A stretch of DNA of 36,489 nt. Origin: Flavobacterium sp. UBA7680 (lineage in GTDB: Bacteria; Bacteroidota; Bacteroidia; Flavobacteriales; Flavobacteriaceae). Below, one piece after another: positions 7,952 to 15,521 of the stretch (within the stretch, counting starts at the first letter, position 1; every line of letters begins with the position of its first letter). Location of the stretch: NCBI RefSeq assembly GCF_002482975.1, contig NZ_DLHA01000029.1, positions 1 through 36,489 of the forward strand, written 5' to 3'. The notes under the pieces were generated by a model that was not told where the DNA came from, ran no database searches, and was given only the letters and a program-made list of their open reading frames with translations. The position numbers and the translations under genes are program-made.

Positions 7952-9163
7952 ATGAAAAAAATAGGCATTCTTTTTACCCTTGTTGTTTTATCAGTTTTCT
8001 TTACGAACTGCAGCAACAAATCTGATGAATATATTGATCCGCGCGGAACTGACTATGCCGGTTCTGAAAGCTGTATTCAATGTCATCAGGTTCAATACAA
8101 CATGGCATTGCAGAGTTCTCACTTTAAAGCTACTGCTCCCGCAATTTCAGAAAATGTTTTAGGCGATTTTGACAAAGGCGATCATACTTTTATTTATGAC
8201 AAAAACACCAAATTAGTCATGGAAAAACGCAACGATAGTCTTTATCAGGTTTTGTATAAAAACGGAAAAGAAGTCGAAGCGCATCGATTTGAAATAGTAT
8301 TTGGTGCTAAACATGCACAGACATCTGTTTATTGGCGCAATAATAATACCTACGAATTACCTGTTTCTTATTACAATTCTATACACAATTGGGCAACAAG
8401 TCCGGGATTTCCTGCTGATAAACCTTATTTTGACAGAATGGTGGTAAAGGATTGTTATGCGTGCCATGCATCAAATGCCAGCAGCAGAAGCGTAAATCAA
8501 AATTCTGAGGAGAGAAATTTCATGTCTATGGATGTTGAAGATATTATCGATAAAAAAACAATTGTTTACGGAATTGATTGTGAGCGCTGCCACGGCCCTG
8601 CAAAAAAACACGTCGAATTTCATCTAAAAAATCCAAACGTAAAGGTTGCTAACAGTATTACAAGTATCAAAAATCTTAACAGGCAACAAAAACTAGACGC
8701 TTGTGCCCTTTGCCATGCTGGAAATGACGGAATGAAATTGAAGTCTCGCTTTGAATTTAAACCGGGAGATAATTTATCTGAGTTTTATCGTGAAACCAGA
8801 AGTATTAACGATACAACCAATTTTGACGTTCACGGAAATCAGTTTCGTTTAATGGCGCAAAGCAAGTGCTTTATAAACAGCGAAAAAATGGATTGTATTA
8901 CATGTCATAATCCGCATGAAAATGCATCTAAGAATATGGCATCGTATTCTAAAATCTGTATGACTTGTCATAAAGGTTTAAAACACAATCAACAAACGCT
9001 GAAAATAATGCCGGAGAAATTATTGGCAGATAATTGTGTAGAATGTCATATGCCGAAAAAAGCATCAGGAGCAATTAAATTTCAGCTTTCCAACAGTAAA
9101 CAACTTTCAGAATATATTCTGAGAACGCACAAAATTGGAATTTATCCTGCGAATAAAAAGTAG
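7952..9163 (+). CDS. Heptaheme c-type cytochrome lipoprotein (cytochrome c554-like)
   Basis: The 403-aa protein has a lipoprotein signal ending in FTNC, with C20 the lipidated residue, so it is membrane-anchored and faces the periplasm. Seven CxxCH heme c sites are visible, starting at C41 (CIQCH), C168 (CYACH), C210 (CERCH), C251 (CALCH), C315 (CITCH), C336 (CMTCH) and C362 (CVECH). The first site sits in an ESCIQCHQ-type context like the cytochrome c554 family. A role in periplasmic electron transfer follows from the hemes; the redox partner is unknown, and no reductase or oxidase gene is adjacent. It has its own predicted promoter, and its stop codon abuts the stop of the convergent lpxH gene. 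Confidence 0.9.
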   Translation: MKKIGILFTLVVLSVFFTNCSNKSDEYIDPRGTDYAGSESCIQCHQVQYNMALQSSHFKATAPAISENVLGDFDKGDHTFIYDKNTKLVMEKRNDSLYQVLYKNGKEVEAHRFEIVFGAKHAQTSVYWRNNNTYELPVSYYNSIHNWATSPGFPADKPYFDRMVVKDCYACHASNASSRSVNQNSEERNFMSMDVEDIIDKKTIVYGIDCERCHGPAKKHVEFHLKNPNVKVANSITSIKNLNRQQKLDACALCHAGNDGMKLKSRFEFKPGDNLSEFYRETRSINDTTNFDVHGNQFRLMAQSKCFINSEKMDCITCHNPHENASKNMASYSKICMTCHKGLKHNQQTLKIMPEKLLADNCVECHMPKKASGAIKFQLSNSKQLSEYILRTHKIGIYPANKK

Positions 9164-9907
9164 TTACGATTCGAATTTTTGAAGCTCAAAAGTTTCGCCG
9201 TCAAAAACACCGTAAGTAAAATATCCAATCCAATCACCTAGATTTACATAGTTTGAGTCTTCTCCTACCGGAATAATCATGGGTAAATGACGATGTCCGA
9301 AAATGAAATAATTGTAATGTTTAGTTTCTAGTTTACGTTTAGCATACAAAACCAGCCATTCGTTTTCTTCACCTAAAAACTTTACATCTTCGTCGCCAGA
9401 AATTAGTTTGTTTTTAACTGATAAATATTGCGCCAAACTTACGCCAACATCTGGATGAAGCCAACGAAACAACCATTTTGAAAACGGATTTGTAAATACC
9501 TTTTTCATTCGTTTATACCCTTTGTCGCCAGGACCTTTTCCGTCGCCGTGGCCAATTAAAAAGGTTTTTCCGTTAAAAGTAAATTCTTTATTGTCGTGAT
9601 AAACCGGAATATTTAATTCGGTTTGAAAATAATCATTCATCCATAAATCATGATTTCCAACGAAAAAATAAATCGGAATTCCGCTGTCACGAATTTCAGC
9701 CAGTTTTCCTAAAACACGAACAAAGCCTTTTGGAACAACAGTTTTGTATTCGAACCAAAAATCAAATAAATCACCTAATAAAAAAATAGCTTCGGCATCT
9801 TCTTTAACTTTATCCAGCCAAGCCACAAATTTTTGCTCACGCGGCAGGCTCAACTCAGGAGTTGGCGCACCAAAATGTTGATCTGAAGCAAAATATACTT
9901 TTTTCAT
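9164..9907 (-). CDS. lpxH: UDP-2,3-diacylglucosamine diphosphatase LpxH
   Basis: LpxH hydrolyses UDP-2,3-diacylglucosamine to lipid X and UMP in lipid A synthesis. The 247-aa protein has the calcineurin-like metallophosphoesterase set: D9 and H11 (SDQHFG), G45-D46-L-F-D49, GNHD (N85, H86, D87), HGDG (H120) and GHRH (H205, H207). The PGDKGYKRMKKVF segment and the W/F-rich stretch after it fit LpxH rather than a generic phosphatase. The ATG at 9907 gives the family's usual N-terminus. It lies upstream of no other gene in the same direction; queD ends 72 bases before it on the same strand. Confidence 0.9.
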   Translation of the reverse strand: MKKVYFASDQHFGAPTPELSLPREQKFVAWLDKVKEDAEAIFLLGDLFDFWFEYKTVVPKGFVRVLGKLAEIRDSGIPIYFFVGNHDLWMNDYFQTELNIPVYHDNKEFTFNGKTFLIGHGDGKGPGDKGYKRMKKVFTNPFSKWLFRWLHPDVGVSLAQYLSVKNKLISGDEDVKFLGEENEWLVLYAKRKLETKHYNYFIFGHRHLPMIIPVGEDSNYVNLGDWIGYFTYGVFDGETFELQKFES

Positions 9908-9979
9908 TCGTGAAGTTATGGATTATGAGTTATAAGTTATGAGCGAAAAACTTGGAATTTGGAATTTCTTTTTTGAAAT

Positions 9980-10432
9980 TTAAATATTATCACTTGCGTA
10001 CCATTCTGCAAACGAAGATTCTGTTTCCTGAAGTTTAAGTGAGAAAAGAGAAATTCCAGAAGGAAGTCTTGCGATAATTCTTTCTGCAAAATCAACTACC
10101 ATGTTTTCACTTGTTGGCTGATAATCAACCAAAATTACATGATGTCCGCGGTTTTTTAATTCATTTGCTAATTCGACATGCGGCGTTGTTTGGTTAAAAA
10201 CAGTTGCATGATCAAACTGATCGACGATTTCTTCTTTTACAATTTTCTTTAGATCAGAAAAGTCAATTACCATTCCGAATTTCACATTAGACCTGTCAGT
10301 AATTGGCGAGCCAATAACGGTTACCGACAATTTATAACTGTGCCCGTGAACGTTCTTGCATTTTCCGTCGTAACCGTACAATGCATGTCCGGTTTCGAAA
10401 CTAAATTGTTTTGTAATTCTAATATTACTCAT
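9980..10432 (-). CDS. queD: 6-carboxytetrahydropterin synthase QueD / PTPS family
   Basis: The enzyme converts dihydroneopterin triphosphate to 6-carboxytetrahydropterin in queuosine and 7-deazaguanine synthesis. The 150-aa protein shows the zinc ligands H16, H29 and H31 (FETGHALYG; VHGHSY) and the catalytic cysteine C25 in the C-x3-HGH motif. It also has the conserved GMVIDFSDLK and the DHATVFN segment, and ends ETESSFAEW with the substrate-binding glutamate. The C-x3-HGH form favours QueD over eukaryotic-type 6-pyruvoyltetrahydropterin synthase. Other queuosine genes are not in the window. Confidence 0.92.
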   Translation of the reverse strand: MSNIRITKQFSFETGHALYGYDGKCKNVHGHSYKLSVTVIGSPITDRSNVKFGMVIDFSDLKKIVKEEIVDQFDHATVFNQTTPHVELANELKNRGHHVILVDYQPTSENMVVDFAERIIARLPSGISLFSLKLQETESSFAEWYASDNI

Positions 10433-10472
10433 CGATTTTTAATTTAAGGTTGCAAATTTGCAAATTTACAAA

Positions 10473-10649
10473 TTAATAACCGTTTTTGTCTCTTTTTTTG
10501 GCTCTGATATACATCCAGTAAGCAATTCCTATTAAAAACAGGAACGGAATAAAAGATCCAATCAAAACTCCAATTTGATAACCGCTGTCTGGAGCATTTT
10601 TAATTTTCTCCGCAACATCGACTTTTTGAAATAATGAAATGAGTTTCAT
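10473..10649 (-). CDS. 58-aa single-pass membrane protein
   Basis: A clean ORF starts at ATG 10649 and ends TAA at 10473, encoding MKLISLFQKVDVAEKIKNAP followed by a membrane helix (about residues 27-47, IGVLIGSFIPFLFLIGIAYW) and a basic tail (RAKKRDKNGY). The positive-inside pattern places the C-terminus in the cytoplasm. It lies between queD and the crotonase gene, all on the minus strand, and could be co-transcribed with queD. I recognise no family. Coding status rests on the regular start, the membrane helix and the fit to the gene gap. Confidence 0.65.
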   Translation of the reverse strand: MKLISLFQKVDVAEKIKNAPDSGYQIGVLIGSFIPFLFLIGIAYWMYIRAKKRDKNGY

Positions 10650-10682
10650 TTGAACTTATATTTATTGTTATTTTTTATTTAG

Positions 10683-10709
10683 CCACAGATTAAAGGATTA
10701 ATCGGATTA
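10683..10709. repeat. Partial copy of the CCACAGATT repeat family
   Basis: CCACAGATTAAAGGATTAAT resembles the outer arm of the palindrome at 1833-1970, but no good inverted partner is visible nearby. It reads as a degenerate or solo half-repeat just downstream of the crotonase gene. Confidence 0.5.
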
Positions 10710-10716
10710 TTTTAGA

Positions 10717-11481
10717 TTACTTTTTAAATTGTCTCAAAGCATTTCTGCTAAAATCAGACAAAACTAATTTTCCTGTAATTGAAGCTCGTTCAATTAGCAA
10801 CGATTCCCATTGTTCTGTGCCTTCCCAAATAATCTTTTTCATTTCCTGAAGTGCTTCGGGATTGTATGAACTTAATTTTTTAGCAAAATTCTGAACATCG
10901 TTATCCAGATTAGAAGCATCACATAAAACAGAATAAAGTCCTTTTTGAAAAGCCCATTCAGCTGTTTTCCATTGTTCGGCAGCCAATGTCATTTCGGCCA
11001 TTGCAGTTTTTCCTATTTTACGAGAAACAGCTGGTTCAATTACAAAAGGTCCAATTCCGATAGCGAGTTCAGACAATTTCACATCACTTAACAATGTTGC
11101 AAAAGTATAATCACAAGCCGCAATAATACCTACACCTCCGCCAACAGCTTTTCCCTGAACGCGGCCAATAATCAATTTATTGCAATTGCGCATTGCATTT
11201 AGCAAATGAGCAAAACCAGAGAAAAATTCTGCTCCTTGTTCTTCATTTTCAACTTGTAAAAGTTCATCAAATGAAGCTCCGGAACAAAAAGCTTTTGCGC
11301 CCTGACTTTTTAAAATGATAACCGAAACATTCTCGTTTCGGCTCAATTCGTTGATTTCGGTTGTCAATTGATTTAATAATTCACGCGGAAAAGAATTACT
11401 TGCAGGATGCCCAAACTGCACTGTGGCAATTGTATCTTGAAAAGAAGTCTCTAAAGATCCTTTTGTGTTTTCTGAACTCAT
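10717..11481 (-). CDS. Enoyl-CoA hydratase/isomerase family protein
   Basis: The 254-aa crotonase-fold protein has the CoA/oxyanion motifs AFCSGASFDELL and GRVQGKAVGGGVGIIAACDY, where the glycines form the oxyanion hole. An IGIGPFVIEPAVSRKIG segment follows, matching the region before the second catalytic position of enoyl-CoA hydratases. Exact substrate (fatty acid beta-oxidation, phenylacetate or another acyl-CoA) cannot be read. The start chosen is ATG 11481 (MSSENTKG); an upstream in-frame TTG at 11517 is less likely, because a TAACTTTA (TAnnTTTA) box lies between them. It is immediately upstream, in the divergent sense, of the tRNA-Ala gene. Confidence 0.88.
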   Translation of the reverse strand: MSSENTKGSLETSFQDTIATVQFGHPASNSFPRELLNQLTTEINELSRNENVSVIILKSQGAKAFCSGASFDELLQVENEEQGAEFFSGFAHLLNAMRNCNKLIIGRVQGKAVGGGVGIIAACDYTFATLLSDVKLSELAIGIGPFVIEPAVSRKIGKTAMAEMTLAAEQWKTAEWAFQKGLYSVLCDASNLDNDVQNFAKKLSSYNPEALQEMKKIIWEGTEQWESLLIERASITGKLVLSDFSRNALRQFKK

Positions 11482-11585
11482 AAAAATATTTTTAAAGGTA
11501 AAGTTACGCTTTTGCAAAATATTTTATCTGATAGGTTCTGAAATTTGTTTTTTGAGAAATATTTGACTTTATTTGTTAACGCTTT

Positions 11586-11659
11586 GGGGGATTAGCTCAT
11601 TTGGCTAGAGCGCTTGCCTGGCAGGCAAGAGGTGACCGGTTCGAATCCGGTATTCTCCA
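11586..11659 (+). tRNA. tRNA-Ala (anticodon GGC)
   Basis: A full cloverleaf can be folded: acceptor GGGGGAT with ATTCTCC (two G-T pairs), D-arm GCTC/GAGC, anticodon stem CTTGC/GCAAG with loop CTGGCAG, and T-arm ACCGG-TTCGAAT-CCGGT. Loop position gives anticodon GGC, reading GCC and GCU alanine codons. The discriminator is A and CCA is not encoded. The 3' end (from 11643) is duplicated at 21525-21542, so this gene is the integration target, and its sequence is kept intact at the left boundary. Confidence 0.95.
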
Positions 11660-11660
11660 C
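11643..11660 (+). repeat. attL: 18-bp tRNA-end direct repeat
   Basis: GAATCCGGTATTCTCCAC forms the 3' part of the tRNA-Ala gene and recurs exactly, in the same orientation, at 21525-21542. The sequences diverge immediately on both sides. This is the expected product of site-specific recombination by a tyrosine integrase at a tRNA gene. Confidence 0.93.
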
Positions 11661-11671
11661 AATTAATTTTC

Positions 11672-11704
11672 AGCCTATAAATCTTACATTTATAGGCTTT
11701 TTTT
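11672..11704 (+). terminator. Element-borne terminator for tRNA-Ala
   Basis: AGCCTATAAAT (11672-11682) and ATTTATAGGCT (11688-11698) form a perfect 11-bp stem with a 5-base loop followed by a T run. It lies 12 bases inside the element after attL and would replace the native terminator that integration moved to 21551-21584. Confidence 0.85.
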
Positions 11705-11742
11705 ATGCTAAAATATGATTTAGATAGTGATTTTTTGATAAA

Positions 11743-11760
11743 TTAGGACGGTTCTAGGAC
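11743..11760 (+). promoter_or_regulatory. Left heptamer pair, candidate integrase arm-type site
   Basis: TTAGGAC (11743-11749) and CTAGGAC (11754-11760) are offset by 11 bases. The same arrangement and similar flanking bases (ATTAGGAC-N4-TAGGA) occur in the same orientation at 21448-21465 near the other end. Location near both ends and one-turn spacing suggest binding sites for the integrase or an excision factor. Confidence 0.5.
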
Positions 11761-11790
11761 TGAAATAGTTCTATTAAAACACATGCAAAC

Positions 11791-12276
11791 CTACTTTCCA
11801 CCTTGTTTTCTAAGTAGTTTTAATTTTCGTTCTTGTGATTGTAGGACCGCACCTTCTTTTATTCTCTCTTTTTTTGTGAGATTTTTAATTTCAGTTTCGG
11901 GGTTTAACACCTCAACAACAACTTGTTTAGCCAGAGTTTTAACATCAACTCGTTCGCTATCTCTGATATAGGAAATCATTTTATAAGTTTTAGTGTTTAC
12001 TGATAATGTTACAAGTCCAGTAATTTTTTTATAGTGTTCAACAATTTGTTCTAATGTATTTAAAGCTAATTGAACATCACTAGTGTCGAGTGGTGAGCCA
12101 ACGTGTTTTCCAGTAATAATATTATTCGTTACATTATATTTAAGCGTGTTTAGTTTTTCTAATATTTCCAAAACATTACTATTGGTAAATTTAACTCTAT
12201 ACCGCTTATCACTAGTGTACTTAAAACTTGTAGTGAAAATCATATCGAATTGATTTATTAAATTTATGATTGTCAT
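11791..12276 (-). CDS. Hypothetical protein next to attL
   Basis: The 161-aa protein starts MTIINLINQFDMIFTTSFKY; the methionine at residue 12 is an alternative start. Its middle is mixed alpha/beta with no membrane segment, and the C-terminus is very basic (KNLTKKERIKEG... KLKLLRKQGGK), compatible with nucleic-acid binding. It is the only minus-strand gene at the left end of the element and ends 47 bases after the heptamer pair. I do not recognise a family. Position and basic tail would fit an accessory DNA-binding protein, but this is inference. Confidence 0.6.
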   Translation of the reverse strand: MTIINLINQFDMIFTTSFKYTSDKRYRVKFTNSNVLEILEKLNTLKYNVTNNIITGKHVGSPLDTSDVQLALNTLEQIVEHYKKITGLVTLSVNTKTYKMISYIRDSERVDVKTLAKQVVVEVLNPETEIKNLTKKERIKEGAVLQSQERKLKLLRKQGGK

Positions 12277-12578
12277 AACGATTATTATTTTAGGAGTGGT
12301 TAATTGCTATCAAATTTACAAATTCTTAGGTCTTTTTCAAGAATTAAAGAAATATAAGGTGCAATTGTTTCTATTCTATACTTCACAATCAAACTATTGT
12401 TTTAAATATTTTTAAAATTTTATTTGCTCTCAACCTATTGACTTATTGAATAATTAGAAGTATCGTTGAAAATAAGTGCCGATAATCTGATTTTTTTCGA
12501 TTAGGTGCATATTTAATATAAAGGGCAAATTGGATAAAACCTCTCTTGTCCTAATTATATCTAATAAACAAAATACTA
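12277..12578. other. Non-coding divergent region before the rep operon
   Basis: This 302-base AT-rich gap separates the minus-strand 161-aa gene from the plus-strand rep operon, so it should hold both promoters. A small imperfect dyad TAATCTGA (12483-12490) / TCGATTA (12497-12503) around a T run is visible, and GTCCTAA (12549-12555) is a reverse copy of the TTAGGAC heptamer. No convincing gene is seen. Confidence 0.5.
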
Positions 12579-13148
12579 ATGATAGAAGAAAGTAAAAATA
12601 TTATTGATAAGATAAATAGTAATAGAGCTAAAATATATTATCAACTTAATCAATTAGAAGAAATAACTGGAATGTCTCCAAGGACCCTAAAATATAGGAT
12701 GAAATTGGTAAAAGAAAAATATTCAAATATTCCTAGTCTTCTAAAACGTAATGGCAAAGCATGGCAAATTCATTATACTTTAATAGATGAGTTCTTACCA
12801 AAATACAATAAGAAACAATCGAATCTTACTAACCATAAATGGGAAACCATAATGACTTGGAATACTAAAGACAGTTACGATATTAATTATCATGTACAAT
12901 TGATTAAAGAAGTTAAGCAAAAGTTACCATCCGTAAACATAGGCTATGTTATTGAAACCGATGGACGTGGTGTAAGTCATCTTCACGCTATAACTGACGG
13001 ATTTAAAGATAATGTTGAAATTGCAGTCTCAGGAATTCTTAATAAATATATTGATTCTGGGCAATATCGTTGCCAAATCGAAAAAATAAATAATTATGGT
13101 AGCATCACCAGTTACCTTAAAAAAAGTGGTGAAATAACGATTATTTAA
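12579..13148 (+). CDS. Putative HUH-family replication initiator (Rep)
   Basis: The 189-aa protein appears to have two parts. Residues 20-75 look like a winged or MerR-like helix-turn-helix (LEEITGMSPRTLKYRMKLVK ... AWQIHYTLIDEF). Residues 87-189 carry the three motifs of HUH single-strand nucleases in the right order: WETIMTWNT (motif I-like), HLH at 134-136 in GVSHLHAIT (metal-binding HUH), and Y179-x-x-K182 in TSYLKKSG (catalytic tyrosine motif). A single tyrosine is typical of rolling-circle Rep proteins. It leads a three-gene operon and a C-rich hairpin region follows the operon. A relaxase-like role is possible, but the protein is short for a relaxase. The family call rests on motifs only. 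Confidence 0.65.
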   Translation: MIEESKNIIDKINSNRAKIYYQLNQLEEITGMSPRTLKYRMKLVKEKYSNIPSLLKRNGKAWQIHYTLIDEFLPKYNKKQSNLTNHKWETIMTWNTKDSYDINYHVQLIKEVKQKLPSVNIGYVIETDGRGVSHLHAITDGFKDNVEIAVSGILNKYIDSGQYRCQIEKINNYGSITSYLKKSGEITII

Positions 13149-13158
13149 AGACAGAAAT

Positions 13159-13464
13159 ATGAAAAAACAAGAATTTAATAATGATGAATTCAAAAGAAAA
13201 CTTGGAATAACTCCACGTGTATTACAGCCATATAATTTTGAGCGATATAGAAAAATAAACCGAAATTTAACTGAAGATGTTTATAGGCAACTAAGAATAA
13301 ATGGCTCAGAATGGAAAATATTATGTGGACTAAGTGTATCTACGCATTGGGGAAATGTGATTTTGAAGGAAGTATGGGAGCTTAAATGTGATGATTACTA
13401 TAAAGAAAGTGATTTTTATAAATTCAGATACACTCCTGAAAAATATTTAGAGCTACAATGGTAA
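13159..13464 (+). CDS. Hypothetical protein in rep operon
   Basis: The 101-aa basic protein (MKKQEFNNDEFKRKLGITPR...) begins 10 bases after the rep gene. It contains LGITPRVLQPYNFERYRKI, which could be a short helix-turn-helix, then SGEW-like WKILCGLS and an aromatic C-terminus. Its stop codon overlaps the start of the next small gene. The tight spacing suggests a helper in replication or its control. No family is recognised. Confidence 0.6.
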   Translation: MKKQEFNNDEFKRKLGITPRVLQPYNFERYRKINRNLTEDVYRQLRINGSEWKILCGLSVSTHWGNVILKEVWELKCDDYYKESDFYKFRYTPEKYLELQW

Positions 13465-13616
13465 TTAGCACTGACGATAAAATAAAGCTAAAACAATTGG
13501 AAATATCTATTGAAAGTGACCCAAATCGAAAACAAGATTTACAAAAACAATTACAGAAACTACAGTTGGAAAAAGAAATTGAACAAATACGCAAGCGTAT
13601 AGAGCAAATTGGATAA
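13458..13616 (+). CDS. 52-aa coiled-coil protein in rep operon
   Basis: The ATG at 13458 lies within the last codons of the preceding gene (ATGGTAA overlap) and the frame runs to TAA at 13616. The protein (MVISTDDKIKLKQLEISIES...) is almost wholly helical with regular leucine/isoleucine heptads and strong alternation of Gln, Lys and Glu, as in a short coiled coil. The overlap with the upstream gene argues for translational coupling. The function is unknown; small coiled-coil proteins of this kind can act as oligomerisation partners of replication proteins. Confidence 0.6.
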   Translation: MVISTDDKIKLKQLEISIESDPNRKQDLQKQLQKLQLEKEIEQIRKRIEQIG

Positions 13617-13656
13617 CCCCGTCCCCCCTCCTTATCTTACAATCAAAAAAGATAGG
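13617..13656 (+). other. C-rich hairpin region, candidate replication origin
   Basis: A run CCCCGTCCCCCCTCC (13617-13631) is very unusual in this AT-rich element. It leads into an imperfect hairpin, CCTTATCTT (13630-13638) / AAGATAGG (13649-13656), with one bulged T. It lies directly after the rep operon, where rolling-circle origins are often found. The remaining bases to 13866 hold no gene that I can support. Confidence 0.35.
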
Positions 13657-13866
13657 TCTTGTTACCCACCCGCACAAAAGGATATTGTAGCACTAATACC
13701 GCCACGTATGGATATGTTCCAGTACTTTTTTTCTAATTTTTTTAGCAATAAATGTTCCTAAAAGTACCTACGTTAGCACGTATTCAGTAAAGGTGGTAAT
13801 TTCTAGAATCAATGTTTTAATAGCTTTAAAAAGGTATTCCAGTAAAGAAATGCCTTTAATGTTTCA

Positions 13867-13912
13867 TTTTAAACAAATGGGTCGTGCTCTGCACGATCCA
13901 TTCTGTTTAAAA
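13867..13912. repeat. Cargo hairpin 1 after the resolvase gene
   Basis: TTTTAAACA (13867-13875) pairs with TGTTTAAAA (13904-13912), and an inner stem TGG-G-TCGTGC / GCACGA-T-CCA surrounds the loop TCT with a single G/T mismatch seven positions from the loop. It ends 2 bases before the resolvase stop codon. Its architecture matches the hairpins at 15522, 16529 and 18439. Confidence 0.75.
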
Positions 13913-13914
13913 TA

Positions 13915-14511
13915 TTATGATAAAAGTATTTTTTGTATTTTTTGAACAGTTCCAAGACTGCAACCTCCAATTTTCGAAGCTCGTCTAAGTGACTCTCCAT
14001 TTTTCAACTCACGAACCACCGATTTATATTTATTTAAAATTTCATCATCTGTCATTCTTGTTCCGTAAAGCCTTCCTTTATATGTACCTTTTGCTTTTGC
14101 TACCTCAATGCCTTGTCGTTGGCGCTCTAGCATGTTTAATCGTTCCATTTCGGCAACATTCCCAAGAACACTAATTATCATTTTAAAGCTTGGATTCGGC
14201 TTATTATCAATTAATGAAAACATGCCAATATTTTCAACGAATAGTCTTATTCCTTTCTGATTAAAATACTCTACCATTGTAAGTATGTCAATTATTGAAC
14301 GCCCTAAGCGGTCAATAGATGAGATATGAATTTCGGAAACAAATCCTGTTTCGATATCGGCTATAAGTTTAGATGCTTCTTTTCGTTCAGTAAATTGGAT
14401 TGAACCAGATGTTTTATCAATATAAATTTTTGAAAATTCTTTGGCATTCACTTCTTGACGACCTGTATTTTGTTCTAATGTTGAAACTCTAATGTATTTT
14501 ACTTTTGACAT
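13915..14511 (-). CDS. Serine recombinase, resolvase/invertase family
   Basis: The 198-aa protein has the catalytic resolvase domain at the N-terminus, with R8 and nucleophile S10 in YIRVSTLEQN, the conserved IDRLGRS around residues 66-72, and the E-helix NVAEMERLNMLERQRQGI followed by AKGTYKGR. The C-terminal 45 residues form the helix-turn-helix DNA-binding part (SLRRASKIGGCSLGTVQKI). The length is standard for small resolvases. It probably resolves multimers or inverts or excises DNA within the element; a dyad 33 bases upstream of its start could be its binding site. Confidence 0.92.
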   Translation of the reverse strand: MSKVKYIRVSTLEQNTGRQEVNAKEFSKIYIDKTSGSIQFTERKEASKLIADIETGFVSEIHISSIDRLGRSIIDILTMVEYFNQKGIRLFVENIGMFSLIDNKPNPSFKMIISVLGNVAEMERLNMLERQRQGIEVAKAKGTYKGRLYGTRMTDDEILNKYKSVVRELKNGESLRRASKIGGCSLGTVQKIQKILLS

Positions 14512-14543
14512 GTTGGCTTGTATTTAATTTCATATCAAATATA

Positions 14544-14575
14544 GTGTATATTTTTAGACTGGCAAAATTATACAC
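14544..14575. promoter_or_regulatory. Dyad upstream of resolvase, candidate res site or operator
   Basis: GTGTATATTTTT (14544-14555) and AAAATTATACAC (14564-14575) form 12-base inverted arms with one mismatch and an 8-base spacer. It lies 33 bases upstream of the resolvase ATG (14511). Serine resolvases commonly bind dyads just upstream of their own gene, both for recombination and autoregulation. Confidence 0.5.
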
Positions 14576-14650
14576 CTAAAAACCAGGTATTTAGACAAAA
14601 TAATTGTATCATTTTCAACCATGCCTTTAAAACATACATCTACAGTATTT

Positions 14651-14681
14651 CAAATCTAATTAAAAACATTTCTTAGATTTG
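14651..14681 (+). promoter_or_regulatory. Dyad overlapping a -7 box before the HEPN gene
   Basis: CAAATCTAA (14651-14659) is exactly inverted as TTAGATTTG (14673-14681). The right arm includes TAGATTTG (14674-14681), which fits the -7 consensus TAnnTTTG. The first coding ATG is at 14750. A repressor bound here would block the promoter, so this is a candidate operator. Confidence 0.45.
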
Positions 14682-14749
14682 TCCTGCTAGACTATAAAGT
14701 CTTAAATACAAAAAAATCAATAAAACGTCAATTAGTAAGAATTAAAAAT

Positions 14750-15454
14750 ATGGAAGATGATTTAAATTTAGAAGTAAGAAGCCAAGTTCTATATTACTCT
14801 TTGAACACGGAAAGTTATATAAATACTTTACTTCTTAGCTATTTGGGAATTACAGATGACAAAAATAGCACTAAAAACTTTGGTAATAAAGCAGGCATTT
14901 CATTTAAAAATAAACTTGATTTATTATATGACATCAATGTGTTTACTAAAGATGAATATCTAAGTATTGATTTGCTAATGATATTTAGAAATAGATTTCT
15001 GCATGACATTGATTCGAATACCTACACAAATATTTTAGAAAATTTGGAAAACGGATTAAAAAACAGATTTAAAGTATTCATTGAAACGGATGGGCAAGAA
15101 AATGAAAAAAAATATGAAAAAGCATTTGAAAAATTATATTTCCACAACTTGAAAATAATAAATAATAAATATGCCGAAAGAACACAGTCTTTAGAAAGGC
15201 ATCAAGATTTCTTAATTGGGATTCTAGATGCGTACGAATCTTTGTCATCATTATCAAATGACTTTGCATCTGATATTTGTTTAAGAATGGCAAACATCCT
15301 TGATAAAAATCCTGAAGCAATAGTTTTTATAGATGATGTCTCTGAGAAAATTGTTAATTATACCAATGAGCTTAAAAATTTAGGTACTATTCATGAAAAA
15401 TTGTTTGAAAGCCATCATTACAATATCATCTTAGCTGGCAAAACGATACTATGA
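14750..15454 (+). CDS. HEPN-like domain protein (MltR/DUF4145-like)
   Basis: The 234-aa, mostly helical protein has R80-N81-x3-H85 in MIFRNRFLHD, the Rx4H signature of HEPN RNases. The preceding KNKLDLLYDINVFTKDEYLS looks like the helical hairpin of the mannitol-repressor/DUF4145 branch, in which the RNxFxH motif occurs in this position. The C-terminal half is helical with no recognised motif. Toxin-like RNA cleavage is plausible but unproven, since some members of this branch are not nucleases. It is the first plus-strand cargo gene and is followed 68 bases later by hairpin 2. Confidence 0.6.
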   Translation: MEDDLNLEVRSQVLYYSLNTESYINTLLLSYLGITDDKNSTKNFGNKAGISFKNKLDLLYDINVFTKDEYLSIDLLMIFRNRFLHDIDSNTYTNILENLENGLKNRFKVFIETDGQENEKKYEKAFEKLYFHNLKIINNKYAERTQSLERHQDFLIGILDAYESLSSLSNDFASDICLRMANILDKNPEAIVFIDDVSEKIVNYTNELKNLGTIHEKLFESHHYNIILAGKTIL

Positions 15455-15521
15455 TTCAAAGAAGTTTAGTACAGATTTAATTAGATATTTGAACAGAAAT
15501 ATCAAACTAAAAAGTTTTTAC

